From Aliidiomarina haloalkalitolerans (lineage in GTDB: Bacteria > Pseudomonadota > Gammaproteobacteria > Enterobacterales > Alteromonadaceae), in NCBI RefSeq assembly GCF_003987315.1, contig NZ_PIPI01000001.1, forward strand, positions 62,001-126,000: a stretch of DNA of 64,000 nt, read 5' to 3'. The position numbers were made by a program, and so were the translations under genes. The notes under the pieces were generated by a model, which worked only from the letters and a program-made list of their open reading frames with translations, searched no databases and was not told the origin of the DNA. Below are positions 45,538 through 54,409 of this stretch, piece after piece (within the stretch, counting starts at the first letter, position 1; the number at the start of each line of letters is the position of its first letter).

Positions 45538-47162
45538 GACATTGCCTCCTGCAGCTGATTCGCACGGACAATGGCTGCGATAACCGCGCTGGCTTTCTGT
45601 TCGGTTTCGTTCACTTCAGCCTCGGTGTTGGAGTCGAAGACCACACCAGCTCCGGCTTGTACAATGGCTTTTTGATTCTTAACGAATGCGGAACGAATCA
45701 CAATACATGTGTCCATATCACCTTGGCCGGTTAAATAGCCAACCGCACCGCCATAACTTCCGCGCCGACTTTGTTCGGCTTGACGAATGAGGGTTGCGGC
45801 ACTGACTTTTGGCGCACCAACTAGGGTGCCCATGTTCATGCAGGCGCGATACGCGTCGAGGGCATCTAAGTCTTCGCGCAAGGTTGCAACGACACGCGAA
45901 ACCAAATGCATGACGTGAGAGTAGCGGTCGACTTTGAGTAAGTCAGCGACATAACGACTGCCGACCGTGGCAATGCGAGCTAAGTCATTGCGGGCAAGGT
46001 CAACCAGCATCATGTGCTCAGACATTTCTTTTGTGTCTTGGCGCAAGGCCAATTCAATTCGTGAGTCTTGGTCGGCCAGTATCGTTCCGTCTGCTGCGCG
46101 AGCCCGCGGGCGGGTTCCGGCAATCGGATAAAGCTCGACTTGGCGAGTGGCAGCGGAAAACTTCAGTGCTGACTCCGGCGAAGCGCCAAATAGTTCAAAG
46201 TCGAGGGTTTTCACATAAAACATGTATGGGCTTGGGTTGCTTTCCTTCAAGGCTGCATAACTGGCGAGTGCACCTTGGCACGGCAGATGAAATTCGCGCG
46301 CAGGAACCACCTGAAAAATATCACCCGCACGGATATGCTCTTTCATATCCTCGACAATTTCGGCATAGCGCGGTCGGTCTGGCTGGCTGAAATAATTCTT
46401 AAAATCAACGGGCTGGGTGGGTAGTTTGGTTGGCTGTGGTGCGCGTTGTGGTTGTTGTAAACGAGCCATCAGCTCACCAATCCGTTGACAAACCTGCTGG
46501 TGGCGCAGCGAAAATTGGTCGCCACCAGGAACAACACCGATAATGTCAGTCGACTGCGCTTGGTGATCAATGACCACTAAGGTTTCAGCGAGATAAAACT
46601 GATAATCCGGGCAGTCATTATTGCCTTCTGCAACATCAGGGAGTTGCTCGAAGGTGGCGAGAAGGTCATAGGCAAAGACCCCCGCAAGAAAAATCGCAAA
46701 CGGTTGGTCGGTTAGGTTGTTGAGCTGCTGCTGCAGGACTCGCAACGGCGTTAAGTTACCGGGTTGCTTGAGGCGTTCGTCTTCAGTGGCCTGGGTTTCC
46801 GCCGCTGGAAAGGTGAGGCGCAAGTGACCGTCAGTGGCTGTGTTGGTCTTAATTCCCGGAACCTGCTCGGAGAGTGTCTCGTTCAACCATGGGATTAAAA
46901 TTTCGCCATTGGCTGAACATGCACTGATGTCGACTTGATGACCGCGACAGACAATTCGTAATGCGGGGTCGACCAATAACAAACTTTTTAAGTTGGTGCG
47001 TGAGTTAATCTCCGCAGATTCGAGCAAAATATGCTCGCGACTGCTGTCGGCGAGACAACGGAGTACTTCGACGGGGTCAGCTTGGTAACGGGTATTCAGT
47101 GAAACTGAAAAAATATCACCGAGCTTGGGTATTTCTGGTTGTTGACCTGACATTCGGTTCAT
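45534..47162 (-). CDS. trpE: Anthranilate synthase component I
   Basis: Makes anthranilate from chorismate with TrpG. 542 residues, slightly longer than E. coli (520). The LLES motif (HILLESAEI) that binds feedback tryptophan is near residue 46; the chorismate site is in GASPESALKF, PIAGTRPRA, DLARNDLARIA and GGAVGYL. An alternative start three codons later exists. First structural gene of the trp operon, preceded by the trpL attenuator. Confidence 0.97.
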   Translation of the reverse strand: MNRMSGQQPEIPKLGDIFSVSLNTRYQADPVEVLRCLADSSREHILLESAEINSRTNLKSLLLVDPALRIVCRGHQVDISACSANGEILIPWLNETLSEQVPGIKTNTATDGHLRLTFPAAETQATEDERLKQPGNLTPLRVLQQQLNNLTDQPFAIFLAGVFAYDLLATFEQLPDVAEGNNDCPDYQFYLAETLVVIDHQAQSTDIIGVVPGGDQFSLRHQQVCQRIGELMARLQQPQRAPQPTKLPTQPVDFKNYFSQPDRPRYAEIVEDMKEHIRAGDIFQVVPAREFHLPCQGALASYAALKESNPSPYMFYVKTLDFELFGASPESALKFSAATRQVELYPIAGTRPRARAADGTILADQDSRIELALRQDTKEMSEHMMLVDLARNDLARIATVGSRYVADLLKVDRYSHVMHLVSRVVATLREDLDALDAYRACMNMGTLVGAPKVSAATLIRQAEQSRRGSYGGAVGYLTGQGDMDTCIVIRSAFVKNQKAIVQAGAGVVFDSNTEAEVNETEQKASAVIAAIVRANQLQEAMS

Positions 47163-47210
47163 CCTGCAAAACTAAACGATTTTGGGTTTGGTACTGCTGA
47201 TTGCGGGATG

Positions 47211-47244
47211 TAAAAAAACAAGCCCGCTGGTTCGCAGCGGGCTT
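47211..47244 (-). terminator. trp attenuator terminator (3:4 hairpin)
   Basis: Minus-strand stem AAGCCCGCTG/CAGCGGGCTT with a 5-nt loop and a run of seven T, about 50 bp before trpE. The left arm CCCGC can instead pair with GCGGG in the pause hairpin, giving the antiterminator. Confidence 0.9.
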
Positions 47245-47289
47245 ATCGGTTTCTAAGCTGTCATATGAAAAGACACAGACAACAACGAC

Positions 47290-47310
47290 CACTTACCCGC
47301 ATGGGAAGTG
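47290..47310 (-). promoter_or_regulatory. trp leader pause hairpin (1:2)
   Basis: Minus-strand CACTT-CCC / GGG-(T)-AAGTG hairpin immediately after the three Trp codons, containing the trpL stop. Its GGG side (GCGGG) is complementary to the terminator left arm. Confidence 0.8.
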
Positions 47311-47361
47311 CCACCACCAACGGTGCATGGTATTGCTTTGAGCAAAGCGTAAAGTCGTCAT
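47293..47361 (-). CDS. trpL: trp operon leader peptide TrpL
   Basis: A 22-codon leader, MTTLRFAQSNTMHRWWWHFP and two more residues (Cys, Gly). Codons 15-17 are TGG TGG TGG (47311-47319). AAAGGA lies about 9 nt before the ATG. Ribosome stalling at the Trp codons when charged tRNA-Trp is scarce would free the antiterminator; translation through them lets the terminator form. The peptide, pause hairpin, antiterminator pairing and terminator are all visible. Too short for ordinary gene callers. Confidence 0.92.
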   Translation of the reverse strand: MTTLRFAQSNTMHRWWWHFPCG

Positions 47362-47490
47362 GTTTCGGTCCTTTCTTTCTCACTTGGAAACATTTTTTTG
47401 AGTTGTTACAAACCTTGTTTAATTCAAGACATGAATGCTGTAACACGTCGACTGCTAGAGCGCTGGTACGACTGAGTGAACAGACAAAAG

Positions 47491-47521
47491 GTTATACAAC
47501 TTAAATAATCTTGTATGTCAA
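47491..47521 (-). promoter_or_regulatory. Possible trp operon promoter
   Basis: Minus-strand TTGACA (47521-47516) with TATAAC 19 bp further, about 130 bp before trpL. The spacing is long and no TrpR-like operator was found, so this is tentative. The rest of 47362-47637 is AT-rich with no gene; another TTGACA (47573-47578, plus strand) may serve rnm. Confidence 0.35.
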
Positions 47522-47637
47522 AAATAAACAGTTGCACCTTAAAACGACTTCTCGATAGTGTCAATATTAATTTTGACATTTTTCTTCGGCTTTAGTGGTA
47601 AACTTCAGCTTATAAGCAATTTATTTTGAGTGTATGT

Positions 47638-48498
47638 ATGAGTGGGAACGCAACAGCGACAAAAATAGATCTACATTGTCACACAACCATGTCTGATGGT
47701 GAGTTAACGCCAGCGGAATTGGTGTTGCGGGCGAGCGTGATGCAAGTGGATGTCTTGGCGATTACCGACCATGACTCGGTGGCCGGCTGGCCAGCGGCTT
47801 GTGCTGCGCAAGCGAGAGTTGCGCCGCGTATGAAATTAATTCCTGGCGTCGAAATAAGTACCCGCTGGCAAGGCTTTGAAATTCACATATTAGGCTGGAA
47901 TTTTGATCCAGAGCACCCTGAGCTGACCGCTTTATTGGCACGCCAACAAGCCTGTCGCAAGGAACGTGCTGAGGCAATTCGTGAGAAATTAATTAAGCAA
48001 GGCATTGCCAGCAATGACTTGCCTGTAGTTGCTGGCGACTCAGCCGCTGTTTTGACCCGTTTGCACTTTGCTGAAGCTTTAGAGCGTCATGGTTATGTGA
48101 GTGACGTTCAGCAAGCGTTTGACCGCTACCTCGGCAAAGGCCAGTGTGCTTATGTTGCACCAAATTGGTGCAGTATCGAAGAAGCGGTGACCGCTATTCG
48201 AGCTGCGAGTGGTTCGTCTTCGATTGCTCATCCGTTGGCTTATGATCTCAGCAACAAATGGCTGCGCAAACTCGTTATTGAATTTAAAGAAAATGGCGGT
48301 GACGCCCTTGAAGTCAGTATGTCGCAACAAGGGCCAGCACAACGGCAATGGTTAACTGAATTAGCGACGGACTATGAGCTACTCGGAAGCGTTGGCTCAG
48401 ACTTTCACAAGCCCAGTCGATTTCGAGAGCTGGGGCGTAATTTAAATTTGCCAGAAAGTGTTCAGCCGGTCTGGTATGACTGGGCAAATATGCAATAA
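47638..48498 (+). CDS. rnm: RNase AM (YciV), PHP-domain 5'-3' exoribonuclease
   Basis: PHP-family metal-dependent phosphatase/nuclease; the E. coli homologue (Rnm/YciV) matures rRNA 5' ends. The 286 residues have the four PHP motifs: DLHCHTTMSDGELT, ITDHDS, PGVEIST, and GSDFHKPSR. I use the ATG at 47638; an in-frame TTG at 47626 is possible. Divergent from the trp operon, as in E. coli, and one base upstream of an in-frame ATG of the next gene. Confidence 0.93.
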   Translation: MSGNATATKIDLHCHTTMSDGELTPAELVLRASVMQVDVLAITDHDSVAGWPAACAAQARVAPRMKLIPGVEISTRWQGFEIHILGWNFDPEHPELTALLARQQACRKERAEAIREKLIKQGIASNDLPVVAGDSAAVLTRLHFAEALERHGYVSDVQQAFDRYLGKGQCAYVAPNWCSIEEAVTAIRAASGSSSIAHPLAYDLSNKWLRKLVIEFKENGGDALEVSMSQQGPAQRQWLTELATDYELLGSVGSDFHKPSRFRELGRNLNLPESVQPVWYDWANMQ

Positions 48499-48545
48499 TG
48501 ACCAAGCATTTAAGTGAGTTAGAAAGTCAAAAGGGGACGTCCTTC

Positions 48546-49166
48546 ATGAGTCAGTTTTTTCAGGTTCATCCAGATAATCCGCAAGTGCGGTTGTTGCAGC
48601 AAGCTGCTGACATAGTGCGCGCCGGTGGGGTGATCGTGTATCCGACCGACTCGGGTTACGCATTGGGCTGTCAGATACAGAATAAAGATGCGGTTGAGCG
48701 TATTTTGCGCATTCGTCAGCTCGGAAGCGAACATAACTTTACCTTGGTTTGCCGGGACCTTTCCGAGTTGTCAATTTATGCCAAAGTTGGCAATCAGGCA
48801 TTTCGTTTGTTGAAGAATAATACGCCGGGCCCGTACACCTTTGTGTTGCGCGGTACGAAAGAAGTGCCGAAGCGTTTATTAAATCCGAAACGTAAAACGA
48901 TTGGTTTGCGGGTGCCCGATAATCGAATTGCTCAAGGTTTGTTGGCTGAGCTGAACGAGCCATTGATGTCGACGACCATGATTTTTCCGGGCGAGGAGTT
49001 TGCCGAGCCCGATCCATACGAAATTCGCTTACGGTTAGAAAAGTTGGTCGACCTCATTATCGACGGTGGCCACTTGATGGAGAAGCCAACCACGGTTGTG
49101 GATATGGTCGACGACGAGATTGAAGTGATTCGGGTTGGTGAAGGCGATCCATCGCCGTTTAATTAA
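48546..49166 (+). CDS. yciO: YciO-type (Sua5/YrdC family) RNA/nucleotide-binding protein
   Basis: A 206-residue single-domain YrdC-fold protein, the exact length of E. coli YciO. MSQFFQVHPDNPQ, IVYPTDSGYALGC and NNTPGPYTFVLRGTKEVP match that subgroup, which binds RNA but does not replace TsaC. The start at 48546 has GGGGAC upstream and matches the family N terminus; an upstream ATG (48498) adds 16 unrelated residues. Follows rnm, same order as in E. coli. Confidence 0.92.
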   Translation: MSQFFQVHPDNPQVRLLQQAADIVRAGGVIVYPTDSGYALGCQIQNKDAVERILRIRQLGSEHNFTLVCRDLSELSIYAKVGNQAFRLLKNNTPGPYTFVLRGTKEVPKRLLNPKRKTIGLRVPDNRIAQGLLAELNEPLMSTTMIFPGEEFAEPDPYEIRLRLEKLVDLIIDGGHLMEKPTTVVDMVDDEIEVIRVGEGDPSPFN

Positions 49167-49259
49167 GGCATGGGTTGATGAGTGCTCGAGCAAGAGCAAG
49201 ATTGATTTTCAGTGGATAGTCATTTGGCAGAAATAGAAACCATAACGGATGAACAAGCA

Positions 49260-50096
49260 ATGATTGACACCCAGCACTCATTACCGCTGGGTTTTGTCCG
49301 TGGTGAACCCATTTTTGATCAGCCCGAAGACTTATATATTCCGCCGGAAGCATTGGAGCTCATGCTGGATTTATTTTGCGGGCCAATGGACTTGCTGCTG
49401 TATCTGATTCGCCGGCAAAAAATGGATATTCTTGATCTGCCGATTTTGAAAATTACCGAGCAGTACATGGTCTACGTGGACATGATGCGCGAGCTCAAGT
49501 TGGAGTTGGCGGCGGACTATTTATTAATGGCAGCTATGCTCGCTGAAATTAAAAGCCGCATGTTGTTGCCACAGAAGCACGATGATGACGACGACGAGGG
49601 TGACCCGCGCGCCGAATTGGTGCGGCGTTTACAGGAGTACGAAATTGTTCGTGCTGGTGCCCAACAACTGGATGAACAGCCGCAGCAAGAACGTGATTAT
49701 TTTGTTGCTCAGGCGTACACCGACGCACGTGACTTTGCGGGGCAAACGCCCGCGGAGGTTTCTTTAGAGGAATTAGGCTTGGCGTTGGCAAAAGTGATGC
49801 AGCTTGTGGAAGTGCAAGCGCATCATCAAATTAAACGCGAGCACTTGTCGACCCGCGAACGAATGTCGATTATTCTCAGTCGGCTCGACGACCAAGGAAG
49901 TTTAGAGTTTCAACAGCTGTTTTCACCAGAGGAAGGGCGCTCCGGTGTTGTAGTGAGCTTTTTAGCCTTATTGGAATTGAATAAAGAAGGCTTGATTGTA
50001 TTGACGCAAGCGGAAAACTTTTCGCAACTATACGTGCGGAAAGCGACACGGGTCGATGCAAGCCCATGGCAACAGGACGAATCGCGTGATTTCTGA
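49260..50096 (+). CDS. scpA: Segregation and condensation protein A
   Basis: Kleisin subunit that links SMC-type proteins and works with ScpB in chromosome organisation. About 278 residues. The conserved N-terminal core LELMLDLFCGPMDLLLYLIRRQKMDILDLPI and YLLMAAMLAEIKSRMLLP is clear in pieces, with an acidic DDDDDEGDPR linker and a C-terminal winged-helix region. Start: I prefer ATG 49260; a GTG at 49212 would add 16 residues and neither has a strong ribosome site. Overlaps scpB by 11 nt. Confidence 0.9.
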   Translation: MIDTQHSLPLGFVRGEPIFDQPEDLYIPPEALELMLDLFCGPMDLLLYLIRRQKMDILDLPILKITEQYMVYVDMMRELKLELAADYLLMAAMLAEIKSRMLLPQKHDDDDDEGDPRAELVRRLQEYEIVRAGAQQLDEQPQQERDYFVAQAYTDARDFAGQTPAEVSLEELGLALAKVMQLVEVQAHHQIKREHLSTRERMSIILSRLDDQGSLEFQQLFSPEEGRSGVVVSFLALLELNKEGLIVLTQAENFSQLYVRKATRVDASPWQQDESRDF

Positions 50097-50712
50097 ACAG
50101 CAGCTCAAACAACTTATTGAAGCCGCGGTTTTTACTGCGGAACAACCTGTGACTGTCGACCAATTGTTGTCGGGGGTATTGGCGAATTTTTCGTTAAACC
50201 GACCGCGAGTGCGCCAAGCGCTTGAAGCACTACAAAATGATTATCGCGACCGCGGTATTGAGTTAGTCGAGGTCGCATCTGGCTATCGTTTTCAAACTCG
50301 GGCTGAATTAGCGCCGGCACTGGTACATATGTGGCCAGAGCGGGCGCCTCGCTATTCAGCTGCCTTGCTTGAGACCTTGGCGCTGATTGCGTGGCGACAA
50401 CCGGTTACGCGCGGTGAAATTGAAGCAGTACGTGGGGTGTCAGTTAGCACCCAGATTATGAAAACCTTGCAAGAACGGGGCTGGGTGAAAATCGTCGGAC
50501 ACAAAGAAGTGCCCGGTCGGCCAGCGCTTTATGCAACAACGAAAGCATTTTTAGATTATTTCTCGTTAACGTCTATCAGTGATCTGCCTGCTTTAGCACA
50601 AGAGCGGCCAGAATTGATTGATGTTGACGAGGCAGCTGCGCCACAAAGTGGCCAAGCCGAGTTACTTACAGACACGCGGGAGCGTGACGCAGAAGAGGAA
50701 ACCAAAGCGTGA
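50086..50712 (+). CDS. scpB: Segregation and condensation protein B
   Basis: Winged-helix partner of ScpA. 208 residues: [45 protein letters not shown], then GVSVS and [18 protein letters not shown] are hallmarks. The GTG at 50086 has AGGAC 8 nt upstream; an ATG at 50056 would lie deeper in scpA. Acidic C-terminal tail. GTGA overlap (4 nt) with rluB. Confidence 0.93.
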   Translation: MISEQQLKQLIEAAVFTAEQPVTVDQLLSGVLANFSLNRPRVRQALEALQNDYRDRGIELVEVASGYRFQTRAELAPALVHMWPERAPRYSAALLETLALIAWRQPVTRGEIEAVRGVSVSTQIMKTLQERGWVKIVGHKEVPGRPALYATTKAFLDYFSLTSISDLPALAQERPELIDVDEAAAPQSGQAELLTDTRERDAEEETKA

Positions 50713-51830
50713 AAGAGACCGAAAAGTTACAAAAAGTGTTAGCACGGTCAGGGCATGGCTCACGACGTGAAATTGAAGCCTTAATTAGTGAAGGGCGGAT
50801 TCGCGTAAACGACCATATTGCCACATTAGGTGAGCGAGTCGAACCTGATGCCGTGATTCGCATTGACGGTCATAAAGTGAAAACGCGCGACGCTGAAGAG
50901 CAGCATTGTCGGGTTTTGTTGTACCACAAGCCGGAAGGCGAGTTGGTGACCCGCAAGGACCCAGAAGGGCGTGCGACGGTATACGAGCGTTTACCACCAC
51001 TTAGTGGTGCGCGCTGGATTGCAATTGGTCGACTCGATATCAATACCTCGGGACTTTTGCTTATGACAACCGATGGTGAACTTGCCAATCGGATGATGCA
51101 CCCCAGTTACGAAGTTGAGCGTGAATACGCTGTACGGGTGTTTGGCGAAGTAACCGAGAGCCAGATTCAAAAACTGCTGAAGGGTGTTGAGCTAGAAGAC
51201 GGCATGGCACGCTTCAAGAAGATTCGTCGCCGTGGTGGCGAAGGTTTGAACCAGTGGTTCCACGTTATTTTGACTGAAGGACGCAACCGTGAAGTTCGGC
51301 GCCTGTGGGCGTCGCAAGGCTTAACGGTTAGTCGCTTGATTCGAGTGCGCATGGGTGAACTGACACTGCCGAAAGGGCTAGTGCAAGGCGGCTGGATGGA
51401 GCTGCCAATGACCGATGTGAACTATTTGCGCAAGCTGGTGGAACTGGATCCGATTGAGTCGGCACCAGTGATTACCATTGAAGATCAAGAGCGGGCGTTG
51501 AAGCGCGCACGTAAAGCTCAGCGCAAACGGCACAATCAGCGCCCTGAGCGCAGCGATAAAAAACATGAGCGCGGTGATCGAAAGCCTGAGCGCGGCGATA
51601 AAAAGCCTGAGCGGGCGGCAAATAAAAAACATGAGCGGTCAGAAGGTGCTGGCAAAACCGGGGCAAAAAAACCGCAAAACGCGCGCGGTGGTAAAAAGCC
51701 GAACACAGCGAAAAAGCCAACGCGAGCGGGTAGTGGGCGTGCAGCGCCAAGCAGTGGCGAAGCTGCTAGCAAGCGCGAAGCTCCGCGAAAAAAAGATACC
51801 AAACGTAGTCATGGGAAGGGTCAGCAGTAA
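50709..51830 (+). CDS. rluB: 23S rRNA pseudouridine(2605) synthase RluB
   Basis: Modifies U2605 (E. coli numbering) in 23S rRNA. 373 residues: an N-terminal S4 domain ([20 protein letters not shown]), then the RsuA-type catalytic domain with Asp in [12 protein letters not shown]. From about residue 255 there is a long Lys/Arg-rich low-complexity tail with repeated (R/D)KKPERGD-like units, probably contacting RNA. GTG start overlapping the scpB stop; its stop overlaps the next ATG (TAATG). Confidence 0.94.
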   Translation: MKETEKLQKVLARSGHGSRREIEALISEGRIRVNDHIATLGERVEPDAVIRIDGHKVKTRDAEEQHCRVLLYHKPEGELVTRKDPEGRATVYERLPPLSGARWIAIGRLDINTSGLLLMTTDGELANRMMHPSYEVEREYAVRVFGEVTESQIQKLLKGVELEDGMARFKKIRRRGGEGLNQWFHVILTEGRNREVRRLWASQGLTVSRLIRVRMGELTLPKGLVQGGWMELPMTDVNYLRKLVELDPIESAPVITIEDQERALKRARKAQRKRHNQRPERSDKKHERGDRKPERGDKKPERAANKKHERSEGAGKTGAKKPQNARGGKKPNTAKKPTRAGSGRAAPSSGEAASKREAPRKKDTKRSHGKGQQ

Positions 51831-52909
51831 TGTTAGCAACAGAGTGGCAAGCAGCAGCAAGTGTTTGGTTACGTTGGCCAAGTCGTAGCGATATTTGGCC
51901 GCAGCGAGGCGCTGCTGCGCAAGATGAATTATGTGGCTTAATTCAAGCGCTCATTGAACGCCAAGTACCGGTTAATTTGCAAGTACAACCGGCCAGTTTT
52001 ACTGACGCAGAAACGCGTCTGCGTGAACAGCTTGGGCAACTTGCTGATGCTGCATTATTGAAGCTGCATGAATGTGACTTTGGTGAGATTTGGTTGCGTG
52101 ATTGCGCGCCATTCTTGACCAAAGCTGCAAGCGGAGAATGGCAGGCGTTGGCCTATGAATTTGATGGCTGGGGCGGCATTGATGACCAATTTGCCAAAGA
52201 TTTACAAGCGCGCGACTGGCTTGCCGAAGCCCTGCAACTACCGCTGACATCGCGTTCAATGGTGCTTGAAGGTGGTGCGATTCATCATGACGGTGAAGGC
52301 ACCGCACTGTTATGCACCGGGAGCATTCTTTACCGTCAGGGTAACCAAGGCCTAACAGCGAAAGTGTTGGCAGAAGAGTTAAAAGAGTCGCTCGGCTTGA
52401 GTACGATTTTAACCCTCCCTGGACGCCTAAATGCCGATGAAACCGGTGGCCACGTTGATAATTTGGCTTGCTTTGTTCGCCCCGGTGAAGTGGTGATGGC
52501 GATGACTCAAGACGCCTCGCATCCAGATTACGCAACCTGTCGGCGAGTGTATGACTATTTACAGGAAGCTCGTGATGCACAAGGCCGGCCACTGAAAATT
52601 CATACGTTGCCTTTACCGCGTTCACCGCGTTTGTCGGCGGCGGAAGGTGCCAGCATCGAACACCGCCATGGAATTCGCAAACGTATTGCCGGTATGGCCT
52701 TGATGGCGACCTACGTGAACTTTTTACGGGTTGAATTGCCTGACCAGAAGCTGATTATTTTGCCAGGTTTTGGTTTACCAACCGATGAGCAAGCACAACG
52801 ACAAATGCAGGCAATCATGCCTGATCACGAAGTGTTGGTGCTGCCAGCTCGGGCATTAGTTGTTGGCGGTGGCGCTTGGCACTGCGCAAGTTTTGTTGCG
52901 CCGATTTAA
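51830..52909 (+). CDS. aguA: Agmatine deiminase-type enzyme (PAD family)
   Basis: A 359-residue pentein-fold guanidino-modifying enzyme, converting agmatine to N-carbamoylputrescine by similarity. Seen: EFDGWGG, LEGGAIHHDGEGT, the His block DETGGHVDNLACF, and nucleophile Cys near the C terminus in GGGAWHCAS. The expected partner AguB (carbamoylputrescine amidohydrolase) is not nearby. The start shares a base with the rluB stop, placing it in the scpAB-rluB transcript. The symbol rests on family similarity. Confidence 0.85.
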   Translation: MLATEWQAAASVWLRWPSRSDIWPQRGAAAQDELCGLIQALIERQVPVNLQVQPASFTDAETRLREQLGQLADAALLKLHECDFGEIWLRDCAPFLTKAASGEWQALAYEFDGWGGIDDQFAKDLQARDWLAEALQLPLTSRSMVLEGGAIHHDGEGTALLCTGSILYRQGNQGLTAKVLAEELKESLGLSTILTLPGRLNADETGGHVDNLACFVRPGEVVMAMTQDASHPDYATCRRVYDYLQEARDAQGRPLKIHTLPLPRSPRLSAAEGASIEHRHGIRKRIAGMALMATYVNFLRVELPDQKLIILPGFGLPTDEQAQRQMQAIMPDHEVLVLPARALVVGGGAWHCASFVAPI

Positions 52910-53008
52910 GTTCAGGGGCCGATATTAGGAAAACTGTTCACTCATATTGAGTCCTTTCGGGCAATGGAATGTTTGTCGGCAGCTGTGTCGATAACGAGGA
53001 GAAAAGTC

Positions 53009-53713
53009 ATGAAACAACGTTTGGTGGTTTTATTAGGCCTTGCTTTACCTTTATTAGCAGCGTGTCAGCCGGTCTCTCAGTCCGAAACGACGAGTGAAAC
53101 AGCGTATATTGAAGTGCAAGGAACGGGTGTGGCATTAGCGGTTCCGGATCGGGTCAGCATGGTCTTCGTTATTGAAGCCGAAGGTGATGACCTGGTGGCA
53201 CTGAAGCAACAAGTGGATCGCACGACTGTGAGCATGCTTGATTTGTTTACCGCCATGGATATTCCGCGTCAGCAAATTCGCTCGTGGCAAGTGAGCGTAC
53301 AACCGCAATACCACTACCTCGAACGGGAACGGGTGTTTGCGGGCTATTCGGTTTCACGCGACCTACAAGTCACGTTCGACGAAGTAGACCGCTTTGATGA
53401 GATTCTCGACACTGCCTTGCAAGCGGGTATTGGCAATCTGAGCCGAGTGAATTTTTCCGTCTCTGAACCAGCGCCATTGCATGCTGAAGCACGCGCTGCT
53501 GCCATTGAACATGCACGCTCGAAAGCCGAACAAATGGCGACGCTAGCGGGTCGCAAGTTAGGCCCAGCGGTGCAAGTTCGCGAACAAGGCGGTCATGCTG
53601 AGCGCATTTTAGTGACGGGTTCACGGATGATGGCGGCGGATACAAGTGCGACAGAAGCGGGTGAGCAAGAGATTCGCGCGCAAGTGTTTATTCGCTTTGC
53701 ACTTGTTGATTGA
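53009..53713 (+). CDS. SIMPL-domain (DUF541) lipoprotein
   Basis: A 234-residue envelope protein. The N terminus MKQRLVVLLGLALPLLAAC is a lipoprotein signal with LAAC lipobox (Cys19). The remainder is a SIMPL domain (YIEVQGTGVALAVPDRVSM start, AGYSVSRDLQVTF, AIEHARSKAEQMATLAG), a fold of poorly known role, sometimes linked to oxidative stress. ATG at 53009 with GAGGAG 8 nt upstream. Confidence 0.88.
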   Translation: MKQRLVVLLGLALPLLAACQPVSQSETTSETAYIEVQGTGVALAVPDRVSMVFVIEAEGDDLVALKQQVDRTTVSMLDLFTAMDIPRQQIRSWQVSVQPQYHYLERERVFAGYSVSRDLQVTFDEVDRFDEILDTALQAGIGNLSRVNFSVSEPAPLHAEARAAAIEHARSKAEQMATLAGRKLGPAVQVREQGGHAERILVTGSRMMAADTSATEAGEQEIRAQVFIRFALVD

Positions 53714-53816
53714 TTTCTGTTAGGACGCGTTGCTGCGAATCACTGCCGCGAATAGCTGCAAACGAGAATGGCCGCCAAATCTATGCTTAGGCGGTGTTGA
53801 GAATGAAGTGTTGCGT

Positions 53817-54311
53817 ATGATCAGACAGCCGAAAGATCCGGAAGACGAAACAGTTATTGAACAGCGGGCTGTGCAGCTGTTGAGTCGGCGCGAGCAGAGT
53901 GAGTATGAGTTGGTGCAAAAGCTCTGCCAACGCGGCTTTGCAAAAGAAGCCGTGCAGCGTGTGGTGGCGAAACTGCAAGAGCGCCGTTGGCAGTCTGATC
54001 AACGTTTTGCTGAGATGTTTTATCGCAGTCGTGTCGAACAAGGCCATGGGCCGATAAAAATTAAAGCAGAAATGCAACAGCGGGGAATTGCGGCAGCAAC
54101 CATCGACAAGATATTTAGCAGTGCTGAAACGGACTGGGTGGCGTTGGCGACTGACCGCTATTTACGTAAATTCGGAGCGGCTAAACTGAGCCAGCTGGAA
54201 CCAAAAGAGCGAGCAAAACGCCAACGTTTTTTGGCGCAACGTGGCTTTAGCGCAAATCACGTGTATGCAGCTGAAGCAGCCGTTCAGGAAAGCCTCGAGA
54301 ATGCCGACTAA
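53817..54311 (+). CDS. recX: Regulatory protein RecX
   Basis: Small helical inhibitor of RecA filaments. From the ATG at 53817 it is 164 residues, the usual length: AVQLLSRREQSEYELVQKL, FAKEAVQRVVAKLQERRWQSDQRFAEMF, and later three-helix repeats (GHGPIKIKAEMQQRGI). Longer in-frame readings to 53730 lack family similarity. recA normally precedes recX; here the SIMPL gene does. alaS follows, as in E. coli. Confidence 0.9.
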   Translation: MIRQPKDPEDETVIEQRAVQLLSRREQSEYELVQKLCQRGFAKEAVQRVVAKLQERRWQSDQRFAEMFYRSRVEQGHGPIKIKAEMQQRGIAAATIDKIFSSAETDWVALATDRYLRKFGAAKLSQLEPKERAKRQRFLAQRGFSANHVYAAEAAVQESLENAD

Positions 54312-54409
54312 GCGGCTGTTTTCTCGCTCGCCGCTATGCTAATCTTTACCCCCTGATAAAATACAAACCAACGTAAATCAATGCTAACCGAGAGCAGGAA
54401 ACACGTTTT

